This document shows positions 8,647 through 22,887 of a stretch of 64,000 bases of DNA, piece after piece. The notes under the pieces were generated by a model, which was given only the letters and a program-made list of their open reading frames with translations, ran no database searches and was not told where the DNA came from. Source of the DNA: Billgrantia kenyensis (GTDB lineage: Bacteria; Pseudomonadota; Gammaproteobacteria; Pseudomonadales; Halomonadaceae); the NCBI RefSeq assembly GCF_013697085.1, contig NZ_JACEFT010000003.1, positions 1 to 64,000 on the forward strand, read 5' to 3'. A program made the translations under genes and the position numbers. How positions within the stretch are numbered: the first letter of the stretch is position 1; each line of letters opens with the position of its first letter.

Positions 8647-10680
8647 GTGCCCCGCACTCCCGCCGCCCTACCACCGCTGGCCGCTCTCGAGCCCGCCCGC
8701 CTCGACTGGTGTTGCGACGACACCAGCGAGAGCGCCCCGCGCTCGACCCAGTTCGACGATGTCTACTTCTCGCGCCACGACGGCCGGGCAGAAACCGAGC
8801 ATGTCTTCATCCAGGGCAACGACCTGCCCCGACGACTTGCCGCCTGGGACGAGGCGCGTCCCTTCGTGATCGGCGAGACCGGCTTCGGCACCGGGCTCAA
8901 TATGCTCTGCGCCTGGGCCTGCTTCGACACCCATGCCCCGCCGCAAGCGCGGCTGCACCTGGTCTCCACCGAACGATTTCCGCTGCACCGCGACGACCTG
9001 TCGCGCGCGCTGGCCGCCTGGCCGGACCTGGCCAGCCGTGCCGAACGGCTGGTGCGCCAGTGGCCCGAGCCGGTGGCCGGAGTACACCGGCTTTGGCTCG
9101 ACGAGCGGGTCACCCTGGACCTGCACTTCGGCGATGCCGCCGAGCGCCTGGCGCTGCTCGAGGGACGAGTGGATGCCTGGTTCCTGGACGGCTTCGCGCC
9201 GGCCAAGAATCCGGAGATGTGGCGGGCCGAGCTGTTCGAGGCCATGGCCGCCGTGTCGCGCCCGGGTGCAACCTTTGCCACCTTCACCTGCGCCGGGGTG
9301 GTCAAGCGCGGGCTGGCCGCGGCCGGCTTTACCTGGCACAAGGTGCCGGGCTACGGGCGCAAGCGCGAGATGCTCAGCGGCGAGATCGGCTCGCCGCCCG
9401 CCGACGAGCGCCGCGCGCAGACCCCCTGGTTCACCCCACCGCCGGCACGACCGCCGCGCCGCGTGGCGGTGATCGGGGCCGGGATCGCCGGCGCCAGCAC
9501 TGCCGCCGCCCTGGCCCGGCGAGGTATCGAGGTCACGCTGATCGACCGCTTCGATCGCGCCGAGCTCGGCAATGTCCATCTGCAGGGGGCGCTCTACGTC
9601 AAGCTCGCGGTCGAGACCAACCTGCAGAGCCGCGCCTACCTGTCCGGGCTGCTCTACACTCGCCGCTGGCTGGACCAGCTCGATCCTGACCAGGCGCTGT
9701 GGCGCCCCAGCGGCGTGCTCCAGCTAGCCATGAACGAAAAGGAACAGGCGCGACAGGCGCGCTTCCTGGCCAACCACCCGCTGCCGGAAAGCGTGGTGCG
9801 TGGCCTCGACGCCGAGGCAGCCAGCGCCGCCGCGGGCATCCGCATCGAGACGCCAGCGCTGGACTATCCCGATGCCGGCTGGGTCAAGCCGCTGGAGCTG
9901 TGCGCACGCCTGGCCGCAACGCCGGGTATCACGCTGCGCCTCGGCGAAGTGGCGGCGCTGCAGAGTGGCGCGACGGGTTGGACCCTCGCCCTGGCCGACG
10001 GCGAGCGTATCGAGGCCGACCAGGTGGTGGTCGCCGCCGCCGGCGAAGCGGCCAGATTCTCCCAGCTATCGGCGCTGCCGCTGCAGCCGGTACGCGGCCA
10101 GGTCAGCCAGTTGGCCTTGCCCGAGGGCGCTCCGGCGTTGGGCCGCGTGGTGTGCGCCGGCGGCTACGTGCCGCCCGCCGCAGACGGGGTGCTCAACTTC
10201 GGCGCCACCTTCGCCCCCGGCGACACCGACATGACCGAGCGCGAGGGCGACCACGCCGCCAACCTGGCGGAGCTCGAACGCGGCCTGCCCCACTTCGTGG
10301 CGGCACTGCGCGAGGCTGGCGCCGAACTCATGCCCGAGCGACTCACCGCTCGCACAGGGGTACGTGCAGCTAGCCCCGACAAGTCGCCCTACGCCGGGCC
10401 GGTACCCGATACCCAGGCCTGGCGCGAGGCTTACGCCGTGCTGGCCAAGGACGCCAGCCGTGTTCCCGACGTGCCCGGGGAGCATCACAGCGGCCTGTGG
10501 ATCAGCGCCGCCCACGGCTCGCGGGGACTGGCCAGCGCGCCGCTATGCGCCGAGCTGATCGCCTCGCGCATGTGCGACGAGCCGCTGCCGCTGGAGTGGC
10601 CGCTGGTGGATCACCTGCATCCGGGCCGGCGCGTGATTCGCGACCTGATCCAGGGCAAGTCGCCAGCCTTGCTACGGTGA
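8647..10680 (+). CDS. mnmC: MnmC, bifunctional tRNA wobble uridine methyltransferase / FAD oxidoreductase
   Basis: A 677-residue protein with both MnmC halves. The N-terminal SAM-dependent methyltransferase (MnmC2) shows DDVYFS near residue 35, a glycine-rich loop GETGFGTGLNML near residue 75 and WFLDGFAPAKNPEMW near residue 180. The C-terminal FAD oxidase (MnmC1) starts with the Rossmann motif VAVIGAGIAGASTAAAL near residue 275. MnmC1 converts cmnm5s2U34 to nm5s2U34 and MnmC2 methylates it to mnm5s2U34. I place the start at GTG 8647, with GGAG 7 bases before; an upstream TTG at 8569 would add residues without homology. Length agrees with E. coli MnmC (668). The stop overlaps the convergent c-di-GMP gene by 9 bases. 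Confidence 0.92.
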   Translation: MPRTPAALPPLAALEPARLDWCCDDTSESAPRSTQFDDVYFSRHDGRAETEHVFIQGNDLPRRLAAWDEARPFVIGETGFGTGLNMLCAWACFDTHAPPQARLHLVSTERFPLHRDDLSRALAAWPDLASRAERLVRQWPEPVAGVHRLWLDERVTLDLHFGDAAERLALLEGRVDAWFLDGFAPAKNPEMWRAELFEAMAAVSRPGATFATFTCAGVVKRGLAAAGFTWHKVPGYGRKREMLSGEIGSPPADERRAQTPWFTPPPARPPRRVAVIGAGIAGASTAAALARRGIEVTLIDRFDRAELGNVHLQGALYVKLAVETNLQSRAYLSGLLYTRRWLDQLDPDQALWRPSGVLQLAMNEKEQARQARFLANHPLPESVVRGLDAEAASAAAGIRIETPALDYPDAGWVKPLELCARLAATPGITLRLGEVAALQSGATGWTLALADGERIEADQVVVAAAGEAARFSQLSALPLQPVRGQVSQLALPEGAPALGRVVCAGGYVPPAADGVLNFGATFAPGDTDMTEREGDHAANLAELERGLPHFVAALREAGAELMPERLTARTGVRAASPDKSPYAGPVPDTQAWREAYAVLAKDASRVPDVPGEHHSGLWISAAHGSRGLASAPLCAELIASRMCDEPLPLEWPLVDHLHPGRRVIRDLIQGKSPALLR

Positions 10681-13257
10681 CTCCTCGACCAGGACCGACG
10701 GACAGCGCGTGACGAATCGCGGCCCCGGCCTGCCCAGGTGATAGCCCTGGCCGTAGTCGATGCCGAGTGCCTCGACGGCGGCCAGCACGTCCTCGTCCTC
10801 GATGAACTCGGCGATGGTGCTCACGCCGAGGCTCTGGGCCAGGGTGACGATGCTCTTGACGAAGGCCATGTACTTCTCGTCGCCGAGCATGTTGCGGATG
10901 AACTCGCCCTCGATCTTGATCACATCGATGGGGAACTGCTTGAGATAGCGGAATGAAGAGTAGCCCGAGCCGAAGTCGTCGATGGCGAAATTGAAGCCTT
11001 CCAGCTTGAGATCGAGGACGAACTTCTCCAGCAGCTTGAGGTTGCTGACCGTCTCGCGCTCGGTCAGCTCGAAGACGATGCGCTCCGGCAGGATGTCGTA
11101 GTCGATGGCCAACTGGTGAATATGGCTGATGAACTCGCCGATGATCAGCGACTTGGGCGAGAGGTTGATGAACAGCATGCCCTCGTAGCCCTGCTCACGG
11201 ACCTGAGCGAAGGCCTTCTCGATCAGTTGGTAGTCCATCTTGTGAATCACGCCGATGCTCTCGGCGATATCGATGAACTCGCCGGCCGGCACCAGGCGGT
11301 CGTCGAGCTGGATGCGCATCAGCAGCTCGTGAATGTTCACCTCGCCGGTGCTGACGTTGGCGATGGGCTGGAAATACGGCACGATGCGCTGCTCTTCCAG
11401 CGCACTGAGCACCATCTGGTTCTTCTCGCCCGCTTCGCGGAACACCTCTGCCACTTCCTCCTGGTCCGGTAGCGCCACACAGTTCTTACCCTTGCGCTTG
11501 GCCTTGTACATCATGTTGTCGGCCATCAGGAAAAGATCGTGTGGGTTGGTGGCATGGCTGGGATAGCTGGCGATGCCAATGGAGCTCGTCGCCCTTACCG
11601 TGCTGCCATCGGGGGCAGTGAGCACCAGGCTGCTCAAATTGCCGGCAATACGCAGCGCCACCGAATAGGCCTGCTCCTCCTCGGTTTCGGGCAGGATGAT
11701 GGTGAACTCGTCGCCGCCGTAGCGGGCCAGGAAGTCGCCGGGCCGCACCGACTGGTACAGGGTGTCGGCCACCGCATGCAGGAACTGGTCGCCGAAGGCA
11801 TGGCCGTGACGATCGTTGACCGTCTTGAAGTTGTCGAGGTCGAGCATCAGCAGGCTGAAGTGATACCGATGCCGAGTCGCCCGGCCCACCTCGTAGACCA
11901 GCATGTCCTTGAAGATACGCTGGTTGTGCAGGTTGGTCAGCGGATCGCGGGTGGCGTAGAACTCCAGATCCTTGGTGTACTTGTAGATCGCCTTGACCGA
12001 CCCCACCAGATTGAGCAGCGTCGACAGGATACCGTCGATGACGATATGCCGGATCGGATCCTGGGCCAGGTCGGACTGCACGCCAATGCCGACGATACCG
12101 CCGATCTTGGGCGTCTCGAGCAGCAGTGACTTGGTCTGCAGGCGAATGTCTTCCGGCGACAGCTGAGCCATCACCTCGCTTTCGCTGCAGCTGATCGCCG
12201 TATGGTGATACACCTTGATGATCGTACCGCCAGGCTGCCCGGCGTGCTTCTGCTCGAGCAGCTGGGTCAGCACCTTCTCGAAGGCGTCTCGCGTCTCGGC
12301 CGCCACCTCGCGATACCAGAAGACCTCAAGCTCGTAGCCCTCATCCTCCAACTGGAAGACGGTCACCAGGGTGTGCGCCTGGATGATGGTGTTGATGTCG
12401 GCCAGCAGCTCCTTGATGAACTCGCGCCAGTCGCGCACCACTTCGGAGGTGATGATGAACTTGCTCAGCAGGCGTATCTCGAATTCGAGGATATCCTTGT
12501 CCACCGCCACGTTCCTGAGCCGGCCGACCAGGGCATTGACCTGCTGCATGGCATCGTTGAGCTCGTGAAAGCGCACCGGGGTATCGCTGAGGTCGAGGTT
12601 GCGGAAGTCGGCTACGGAGTTGACCGCAGCCAGCCTGCCGCGGAACTGAACGAGGGTGGCCTCGATACGCTCGGCGAACAGCTTGGACATGCCCAGCGCC
12701 AGCAACAGGACCACCAGCGCTGAGACGATGAACAGGGCGACGTAGTTGAGCCGCATCTCACGGCTGATCGGCGCCAGGTCGTGCTGGATGTCGATGACGC
12801 CAAGGACGTCCCCCGTGGTGGCAACCAGCGGCATGATGCGCCGTACCTTGCCGTCTTCGCGCCACACACGATCAGTGCCCGAAGCCATGGCGGAGCGGAT
12901 GACGATGTCCATGGGAGACGGGTCGGGTGACCCCAGGCGCTCGGATGCCCCGTTGCCACGGTAGAACTCGAAGCGGTAGCCGGAGTCCTCATGGGCCAGC
13001 CGGGTCTCCTCGATGAAGGCTTCCATCTGCTCGCCGCTCCACCCCTGGCTCATCACTTGCCGCATGGCATTGTAGCTCTGACGGGCCAGCAGCTCGGAGG
13101 TCTGCTCCGCCTTGCGGGTCAGGATGTTCTCGTAGAGCAGCGAGGAGACCAGGGTGACACCCAGGAAGACGGTCAGCGAGGCAGAAATGACCGCCACCAG
13201 GACGAATCCCTGGAGGGTTTTCAGGCAAGCAAGAAGCGAACGAGCAAACGACAGCAT
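10672..13257 (-). CDS. Membrane GGDEF/EAL protein (c-di-GMP cyclase and phosphodiesterase)
   Basis: About 861 residues. Order: membrane helix 1 (about 18-40, FVLVAVISASLTVFLGVTLV), a sensor region of about 130 residues probably in the periplasm, helix 2 (VALFIVSALVVLLLALGM, near 195), a cytoplasmic linker of about 230 residues possibly holding a GAF-like fold, GGDEF (about 445-600) and EAL (about 610-860). The cyclase site is intact (RYGGDEF) with an RxxD inhibitory site (RPGD) five residues before it. The EAL signature reads ELL, and KID reads KIE, but the metal and catalytic positions in NLSP, ELTE, DDFG, AEFIED and QGY are kept, so phosphodiesterase activity is possible. I prefer ATG 13257, with AGGG 7 bases before; ATG 13329 would add 24 residues ahead of helix 1. 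Confidence 0.88.
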   Translation of the reverse strand: MLSFARSLLACLKTLQGFVLVAVISASLTVFLGVTLVSSLLYENILTRKAEQTSELLARQSYNAMRQVMSQGWSGEQMEAFIEETRLAHEDSGYRFEFYRGNGASERLGSPDPSPMDIVIRSAMASGTDRVWREDGKVRRIMPLVATTGDVLGVIDIQHDLAPISREMRLNYVALFIVSALVVLLLALGMSKLFAERIEATLVQFRGRLAAVNSVADFRNLDLSDTPVRFHELNDAMQQVNALVGRLRNVAVDKDILEFEIRLLSKFIITSEVVRDWREFIKELLADINTIIQAHTLVTVFQLEDEGYELEVFWYREVAAETRDAFEKVLTQLLEQKHAGQPGGTIIKVYHHTAISCSESEVMAQLSPEDIRLQTKSLLLETPKIGGIVGIGVQSDLAQDPIRHIVIDGILSTLLNLVGSVKAIYKYTKDLEFYATRDPLTNLHNQRIFKDMLVYEVGRATRHRYHFSLLMLDLDNFKTVNDRHGHAFGDQFLHAVADTLYQSVRPGDFLARYGGDEFTIILPETEEEQAYSVALRIAGNLSSLVLTAPDGSTVRATSSIGIASYPSHATNPHDLFLMADNMMYKAKRKGKNCVALPDQEEVAEVFREAGEKNQMVLSALEEQRIVPYFQPIANVSTGEVNIHELLMRIQLDDRLVPAGEFIDIAESIGVIHKMDYQLIEKAFAQVREQGYEGMLFINLSPKSLIIGEFISHIHQLAIDYDILPERIVFELTERETVSNLKLLEKFVLDLKLEGFNFAIDDFGSGYSSFRYLKQFPIDVIKIEGEFIRNMLGDEKYMAFVKSIVTLAQSLGVSTIAEFIEDEDVLAAVEALGIDYGQGYHLGRPGPRFVTRCPSVLVEESP

Positions 13258-13421
13258 CACGAGACCCTGCACAAGGGCGCCAGCTCCGTCCCTGGAGGAG
13301 CCGCCGTCAGCAAAAATGAGAAGTGCCATTCTTGCTGGTGCAGGACTCTCAGCACATGACCTATATCAATTTACAGTTACATTTGCGACCAATTGCCACA
13401 CATCGGGGTGCTGTCATTGGC

Positions 13422-17465
<4,044 letters not shown>

Positions 17466-17691
17466 GGGTCGTCTTGCCTATCACTAGGGCGCCATGCCGG
17501 ATGGATGTTCGTAAACAGCATAGCGCGATTGCCGAAAAAAAGGCCACTTTTTTTGTTTGTCAAGCCCCGGCATTATCGCCTGAGAGTCAAAATGACCCTG
17601 CGCCTTTCCCTGTCAATTCGCTTCTTCTAACTGCTGCATGACCGTGATGTGTCTTCTGATATCGCGTTTGGCGCTCGCTTTCAAGCCCTTT

Positions 17692-20600
17692 TCATGCCTC
17701 GGCCAGCGCCGCCGCTTCTTCCACGCCGACCGCCACCAGACGTGAGACGCCGGGCTCTTGCATGGTGACTCCCATCAATCTTTCGGCGGCCTCCATGGCG
17801 ATCTTGTTGTGGGTGATATAGATGAACTGAACCGAGTCGGACATGTCTTTCACCAATTTGGCATAGCGTCCTACGTTGGCATCATCGAGCGGGGCGTCGA
17901 CTTCATCGAGCATGCAGAAAGGAGCCGGATTGAGCTGGAAGATAGCAAAGACCAGCGACAATGCCGTCAATGCCTTTTCCCCTCCCGAGAGAAGATGAAT
18001 CGTGCTGTTCTTCTTTCCCGGAGGTCTTGCCATGATGGCAACACCAGTGTCGAGCAAATCCTCTCCGGTCAGCGTCAACCATGCGGTTCCACCACCGAAG
18101 ACTCGCGGAAAAAGCGACTGCAGACCCTCGTTGACTCGCTGGAAGGTGTCGCGAAAACGCGTCCGGGTCTCCTGGTCGATGCGACGTATGGCTCGCTCGA
18201 GGGTCTCCAGTGCCTCATTCAACTCGGCCTGCTGGGCCTCGAGGTAGTCCCGCCGCTCGGCCTGCTGGTCATACTCCTCGATGGCCGCCAGGTTGATCGC
18301 CCCGAGGCGGCGGATGCGCTCACCGACCTCCTCGAGGCGGGTCTGCCAGGCCGACTCGGTGGCGTTGAGATCCAGCTGCGTCTCCAGCGCCTCAGCCTGA
18401 TGGCCCAGCTCGGCTAGCTGTTCGTCCTGGGTCTCTGCCTTCAGCGCCAGCGCCTGGACCTGCATGCGCGCCTCCTGCAGGCGTTCGCGGATGCCCTCGA
18501 GATTGCGCTCGTGGTTCTGCCGCGCCAGCTCGTCCTCACGCAGCCGCTCGACCAGTTCGGCGGCACGCGCCTTGGTCTCGTTGAGGGCACGCTCGTCCCC
18601 TTCGCGCCGATACAGCAATTCATCAAGCCGTTCGCGCTGCTCTTCATCGGGCTCGCGCAGCTGCTCGAGGGTTTCGGTCAGCTCCTCACAGCGCGCCAGC
18701 AGGCGTTCGCGGGTGTCTCTGCTGCGCCCTTGCTGTTCGGCCAGGCCGGCACGCTCGGTGCTCAAGCGCTGGTACTCCAGCGCCAGCTGCTGGGCTCGCT
18801 CCTGCAACGGACGCTGGCGGGCACGCAGCGAGGCCAGCCGTTCACGCGCCTCACCGCGCGCGCGCTCCAGCCGCTCGCGCTGCTCGGCACCCGCCTCCAG
18901 CCGGGCCATGGCCTGCTGCCAGCGCTCGCGTGCCTCCTCGATGGCCAGCCGTGTCTCCTCTCGGGCCTCGTCCAGAGCGGCCAGCTCTTCGGCCAGCTCA
19001 CCGGCGCGCCCCTGCAGGTGCTCGAGGCGGCTGGCCAGCCCGCTGTCCTGTACGGCCAGCTGCTGTTGCTCACCGGCCAGGCGCCGTTCCTCCTGGCGGA
19101 TTGCCTCGAGTTCGTGCTCGGCCCGTTCGGCACGCTCGCGCTCGGCCTCGATCGCCTGGTCGCGGGCAGCCAGGCGGGTCTCGAGCTTGTCGAGCTCTGC
19201 CGCCGCCTGCTCGAAGCGCCGTCGGCTGACCAGCAACGCATCCGGACCGGCCCCCTGGCCGCGGTGCCGAACCCAGTCGCGCCCCAGCCACAGGCCCTCG
19301 GGTGTGATCAGGCTCTCGCCGGCGTCGAGGCCTTGGCGCTCGGCCCAGGCCAGCTCGTCACTCTCCACGCAGCGGATCGGCGCCAGCCAGGCCGCGGCGG
19401 CACCGGCACCGCGCACCCGGGCGGCCAGGCTGTCCGGGGCGGCTTCGATCTCGGCATGAGGTGCCAGGGCGCCGAGTTCGGCAGGTGGCCCAACGCTGGC
19501 CGGGCGGAAAGTCTCGAGGGATGCCAGGCGCGCCTTGAGCCAGGGAGCCAGAACCCAGGAGACACTGGCCTCCCAGCCCGGCTCGACTTCGAGGGATTCG
19601 CCCAGACGGGGCAACTCGCCCAGCTCATGAGCGGCCAAGTGATCGGTCAGGGCGTCATCGGGGTCATCGAGGGCCGCCTGGATCAAGGCGTCGAGTGAGG
19701 CCAGCTCGCCCTGCAGGCTGCTGCGCCGGCTGCGCTCGGTCTCACGCTCACCCTCCTGGGTGGCGATGCCGTCACGGGCCTCTTCACGGACGGCCTGGAG
19801 CCGTTCACGACGCGACTCGAGCTCCTCCTGGGCCAGGCCAAGCTCTGCCAGGCGCTCCTTGAGTTCGTCGCGCCGCGCGGTCAGCTCGGCCAGGTCAGGC
19901 AGCTCATGCTGCTGCTGGCGACGTCGCTGAGCGTCGGCCTCGGTTCGGGCAAGCCGGCTCTCCAGCTCGCGCAGGCGGTCCTGGCTGCGCTCGGCATCAC
20001 GACTGGATTCACGCCAGCCTTCGCTGAAGACGTCAAAGGCGTGGTCGGCCTCTTCCGCGGCAGGCTCGGCCTCTTCCAGCATCGCCTCGAGTTCGGCCAG
20101 CTGTTCGGCCACTTCCTCCTGCTCGGGCTGCAGGCTTTCGAGGCGCTCGTCGAGACGCGACAGCCGTTCGCGGTCGTGCTCGCCGAGACGGTCGAGCTCG
20201 GTCAGCTCCTGGCGAGCGCTTTCCAGATCGCGTGCCAGCTGCCCCTCGCGACTGCGGGCATGCTCCAGGCTCTGCTCTATCCGGGCAATGGCCCCGGTGG
20301 TCTCGAAGAAACGCGCCTGGCGAGCTTCGAGCGTCTCGGCAAGGGTGTCGTGATCGGCGCGGGCTTCCTCGAGGCGGGTCTCGCACTGGCGCAGGCCGAG
20401 AACCTCACGCTCGACGGCGGTCTCGAGGTCCCGCACGCGGTGCTCTTCTTCACGCTGGCGAGCCCGCAGGGCGCGGCCACGCAGCAGCGCCAGCTCGCCC
20501 TTGAGACGGTGCTCCTCCTGCTTGAGGGTCTGGTAGCGCCGCGCGGCTTCCGCCTGACGGCGCAGCCGCTCGAGCTGCTTGTCGAGCTCCTCGCGTATGT

Positions 20601-21186
20601 CGTCGAGACGTTCGAGGTTTTCGCGGGTACGCCGCATGCGGTTTTCGGTCTCGCGGCGGCGTTCCTTGTACTTGGAGATGCCGGCCGCCTCCTCGAGGGT
20701 GGCGCGCAGCTCCTCCGGCCGCGCCTCGATCAGCCGCGAGATCATGCCCTGGCCGATGATGGCGTAGGAGCGCGGACCCAGGCCGGTGCCCAGGAACAGG
20801 TCGGCGATGTCACGGCGGCGACATTTCTGGCCGTTGAAGAAGTAGCTGGACTGGCCGTCGCGGGAGACCTGCCGCTTCACGGCTATCTCGGCATACTGGG
20901 CGTAGATGCCGCCCATGGTGCCGTCGCTGTTGTCGAAGCGCAGCTCGATGGCGGCCTGCCCCACCGGCTTGCGCGCGGTGGAGCCGTTGAAGATGACGTC
21001 GGACATCGACTCGCCGCGCAGGGTCTTGGCCGAGGATTCGCCCATGACCCAGCGCACCGCGTCGATGACGTTCGACTTGCCGCAGCCGTTGGGCCCGACG
21101 ATGGCGGTCATGTTGCCATCGAAGGGAACCGTGACCGGGTCGACGAAGGATTTGAATCCGCTCAGGCGGATCGAGGTGAGTCGCAT
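17692..21186 (-). CDS. smc: Chromosome segregation ATPase SMC
   Basis: A 1164-residue structural maintenance of chromosomes protein. The N-terminal head has Walker A GPNGCGKSN (31-39) and, about 120 residues on, the Q-loop region. Two long heptad-rich arms (about 165-500 and 650-1000) flank the hinge around residues 500-640. The C-terminal head carries the ABC signature LLSGGEKAL and Walker B FCMLDEVDAPLDD. Head dimers bind ATP and the ring entraps DNA to organise the nucleoid. The start ATG at 21186 lies 4 bases after the ccmI stop, so smc may be co-transcribed with the cytochrome c maturation genes. zipA follows after 226 bases that contain A- and T-runs but no gene. Confidence 0.95.
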   Translation of the reverse strand: MRLTSIRLSGFKSFVDPVTVPFDGNMTAIVGPNGCGKSNVIDAVRWVMGESSAKTLRGESMSDVIFNGSTARKPVGQAAIELRFDNSDGTMGGIYAQYAEIAVKRQVSRDGQSSYFFNGQKCRRRDIADLFLGTGLGPRSYAIIGQGMISRLIEARPEELRATLEEAAGISKYKERRRETENRMRRTRENLERLDDIREELDKQLERLRRQAEAARRYQTLKQEEHRLKGELALLRGRALRARQREEEHRVRDLETAVEREVLGLRQCETRLEEARADHDTLAETLEARQARFFETTGAIARIEQSLEHARSREGQLARDLESARQELTELDRLGEHDRERLSRLDERLESLQPEQEEVAEQLAELEAMLEEAEPAAEEADHAFDVFSEGWRESSRDAERSQDRLRELESRLARTEADAQRRRQQQHELPDLAELTARRDELKERLAELGLAQEELESRRERLQAVREEARDGIATQEGERETERSRRSSLQGELASLDALIQAALDDPDDALTDHLAAHELGELPRLGESLEVEPGWEASVSWVLAPWLKARLASLETFRPASVGPPAELGALAPHAEIEAAPDSLAARVRGAGAAAAWLAPIRCVESDELAWAERQGLDAGESLITPEGLWLGRDWVRHRGQGAGPDALLVSRRRFEQAAAELDKLETRLAARDQAIEAERERAERAEHELEAIRQEERRLAGEQQQLAVQDSGLASRLEHLQGRAGELAEELAALDEAREETRLAIEEARERWQQAMARLEAGAEQRERLERARGEARERLASLRARQRPLQERAQQLALEYQRLSTERAGLAEQQGRSRDTRERLLARCEELTETLEQLREPDEEQRERLDELLYRREGDERALNETKARAAELVERLREDELARQNHERNLEGIRERLQEARMQVQALALKAETQDEQLAELGHQAEALETQLDLNATESAWQTRLEEVGERIRRLGAINLAAIEEYDQQAERRDYLEAQQAELNEALETLERAIRRIDQETRTRFRDTFQRVNEGLQSLFPRVFGGGTAWLTLTGEDLLDTGVAIMARPPGKKNSTIHLLSGGEKALTALSLVFAIFQLNPAPFCMLDEVDAPLDDANVGRYAKLVKDMSDSVQFIYITHNKIAMEAAERLMGVTMQEPGVSRLVAVGVEEAAALAEA

Positions 21187-21190
21187 CCCG

Positions 21191-22417
21191 CTATTCTATG
21201 ACACGGTCGATCACGACCTCCACGGGATCTCCTTCGACGTTGCCCACTCTCACCCCTTCCAGGTCGCCATACATGTCGCCGGTTTCGGGCGTAGTGCCAC
21301 CGCTGCGGGTGGCGCGAACCAGCAGGCGCACTTCGCTGACCTGGGACAACGAGGCATCGCTGGACATGGCATGGCGGTCGTCCATGATCAGCGTCGTCGG
21401 CAGGTCACCCAGCGTGACCCGGGCCACGGCCAGCGGCGGCAGCTCACCCTCCATGTCGCGGGCGATGATGAACACCTGGGTCTCGTCGTCGAGCAGACCC
21501 TGCAGGCGCTCCTCCAGACTGACGCTGAGATGGATGCCGTTGCCCTGAACGATCGCCTCCTGCTCCTCGGGCACCACGCCCATGCGCTGCTGGGCGATCT
21601 GGATGCCTTCACGCAGGGCCTCGGCGGAGCTGGAATCAGACATCCCGGCGATGGCCCGGCGCCAGCGATCCACGGCCGTCTCGTAGTCGCCCCGGTCGAA
21701 GGAGTGCACACCCAGCATGCCGAGAATCGTAGGCTCGCTGGGATTCTGCGCCAGGGTCTCGTCGACCAGCGCCTGCACCTCACCGGTGAGGCTGCGGCCG
21801 GCCTTGAAGAACTTGAGCTGCGCCTTCTGGGCCAGCAGCGACGTGAGCCGCCCCTCGATGGCGATCAGGTTCTCCAGCGCGTTCAGCGCCGCCTCTCCCT
21901 GGCCGGAATCACGGTAGATCGGATAGAGCGAAGACCAGACGTTGGGGTTGCCCGGCTGGCGCTCGGCCTGCTGCTCGAGCTGGCTTACCAGGGTCGGCAG
22001 GGAGTCGCTCTCCTGGAAGACGTTGAACAGGACAAGGTCGCCCTCGGCACCGTGCTGCTGATACCACAGCACGCTGCCAGCCACCACGGCCACCGCCACC
22101 AGTGGCACGACGAGGCGCCCGGCAGCCGGCGCCTGCAGCGGCCGGCGCTGCAGGCCCTCGGTATCTTCCAGCAGGCTGCGGTCGAGATCGAGCCGATCCT
22201 CCTCGTAGCGCGCCTGGTCGATGTCGCCACGCTCGAGCGCCGCCTCCAGCGAGGCCAGCCGGCGCTGATAGATCGCCACGTTCTGCTCGGCGGACTTGTC
22301 GCTGGTTTCGAAATCGAGCTGGGCGTCATGCACCAGGCGGGCTCGACGCAGCGGCGCCACCAGCAGCCAGAGGGCGGGCAGCAGTAGGATGGCAAAGGCT
22401 AGCCAAAGAAGAGTCAT
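21191..22417 (-). CDS. ccmI: Cytochrome c biogenesis protein CcmI
   Basis: A 408-residue membrane protein of the heme ligation module. The N-terminal region has two membrane helices (about 1-20, LLWLAFAILLLPALWLL, and about 110-130, VVPLVAVAVVAGSVLWY) with a cytoplasmic loop between them containing the Q-rich CcmI pattern NVAIYQRRLASLEAAL. TPR repeats follow (about 150-260, NVWSSLYPIYRDSGQGEAALNALENL) and bind the C-terminus of apocytochrome c. The last 140 residues form the periplasmic domain. The start overlaps the ccmH stop by 4 bases. It is the last ccm gene and ends 4 bases before smc. Confidence 0.92.
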   Translation of the reverse strand: MTLLWLAFAILLLPALWLLVAPLRRARLVHDAQLDFETSDKSAEQNVAIYQRRLASLEAALERGDIDQARYEEDRLDLDRSLLEDTEGLQRRPLQAPAAGRLVVPLVAVAVVAGSVLWYQQHGAEGDLVLFNVFQESDSLPTLVSQLEQQAERQPGNPNVWSSLYPIYRDSGQGEAALNALENLIAIEGRLTSLLAQKAQLKFFKAGRSLTGEVQALVDETLAQNPSEPTILGMLGVHSFDRGDYETAVDRWRRAIAGMSDSSSAEALREGIQIAQQRMGVVPEEQEAIVQGNGIHLSVSLEERLQGLLDDETQVFIIARDMEGELPPLAVARVTLGDLPTTLIMDDRHAMSSDASLSQVSEVRLLVRATRSGGTTPETGDMYGDLEGVRVGNVEGDPVEVVIDRVIE

Positions 22418-22887
22418 TCGGTCCTCCCGCGATTGATCAGGGCCTCGAGGCGAGCGCGCTCCTCGGCGCTGAGCTCACGGGCTGAGGCATTCCGCCGTGC
22501 ACGCACCACCAGTGCGACCAGCACGCCTCCAAGCAGCACCAGGCCGGCGGGCAGCCCCCAGAGCAGGAAGGTGCGCCCTTCCAGGCGCGGGTTGTAGAGC
22601 ACGTAGTTGCCGAAGCGCTCGACCATGTGATCGCGTATTTCCATGTCGGCGCGGCCATCCTTGAGCATCATGTAGACGCGATCGCGCATGTCGCGCGACA
22701 CCGGCGCATCGGAATCGTTGATGGCCTGGTTCTCGCAGGTGGGGCAGCGCAGCGAAGCGGTGAGACTGCGGTAGCGCTGTTCCATTACCGGGTCGTCGAA
22801 TTCACGCACCTCGATGCCGCCTGCCTGAAGGGTGCCCGCAGCCAGCAGCATCATGAGGCCGGCGAGGACGAATCGAATCACTGCCAT
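22414..22887 (-). CDS. ccmH: Cytochrome c biogenesis protein CcmH
   Basis: A 157-residue periplasmic thioredoxin-like protein anchored in the inner membrane. It has a signal peptide (about 1-22, FVLAGLMMLLAAGTLQAG), the redox motif LRCPTC near residue 50 followed by ENQAINDSDAPVSRDMR, and a C-terminal membrane helix (about 108-128, LLWGLPAGLVLLGGVLVALVV). CcmH keeps the two cysteines of the apocytochrome CXXCH motif reduced and joins CcmF and CcmI in the heme lyase. Its start overlaps the end of ccmG by 10 bases and its stop overlaps ccmI by 4. Confidence 0.94.
   Translation of the reverse strand: MAVIRFVLAGLMMLLAAGTLQAGGIEVREFDDPVMEQRYRSLTASLRCPTCENQAINDSDAPVSRDMRDRVYMMLKDGRADMEIRDHMVERFGNYVLYNPRLEGRTFLLWGLPAGLVLLGGVLVALVVRARRNASARELSAEERARLEALINRGRTE

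Noticed and set aside
17535..17563. A7-GGCCAC-T7 repeat and TTGACA upstream of zipA considered as terminator or promoter
   Set aside because: The repeat lacks a GC stem, and no acceptable -10 lies 16-18 bases from the TTGACA; the smc stop is also on the far side.
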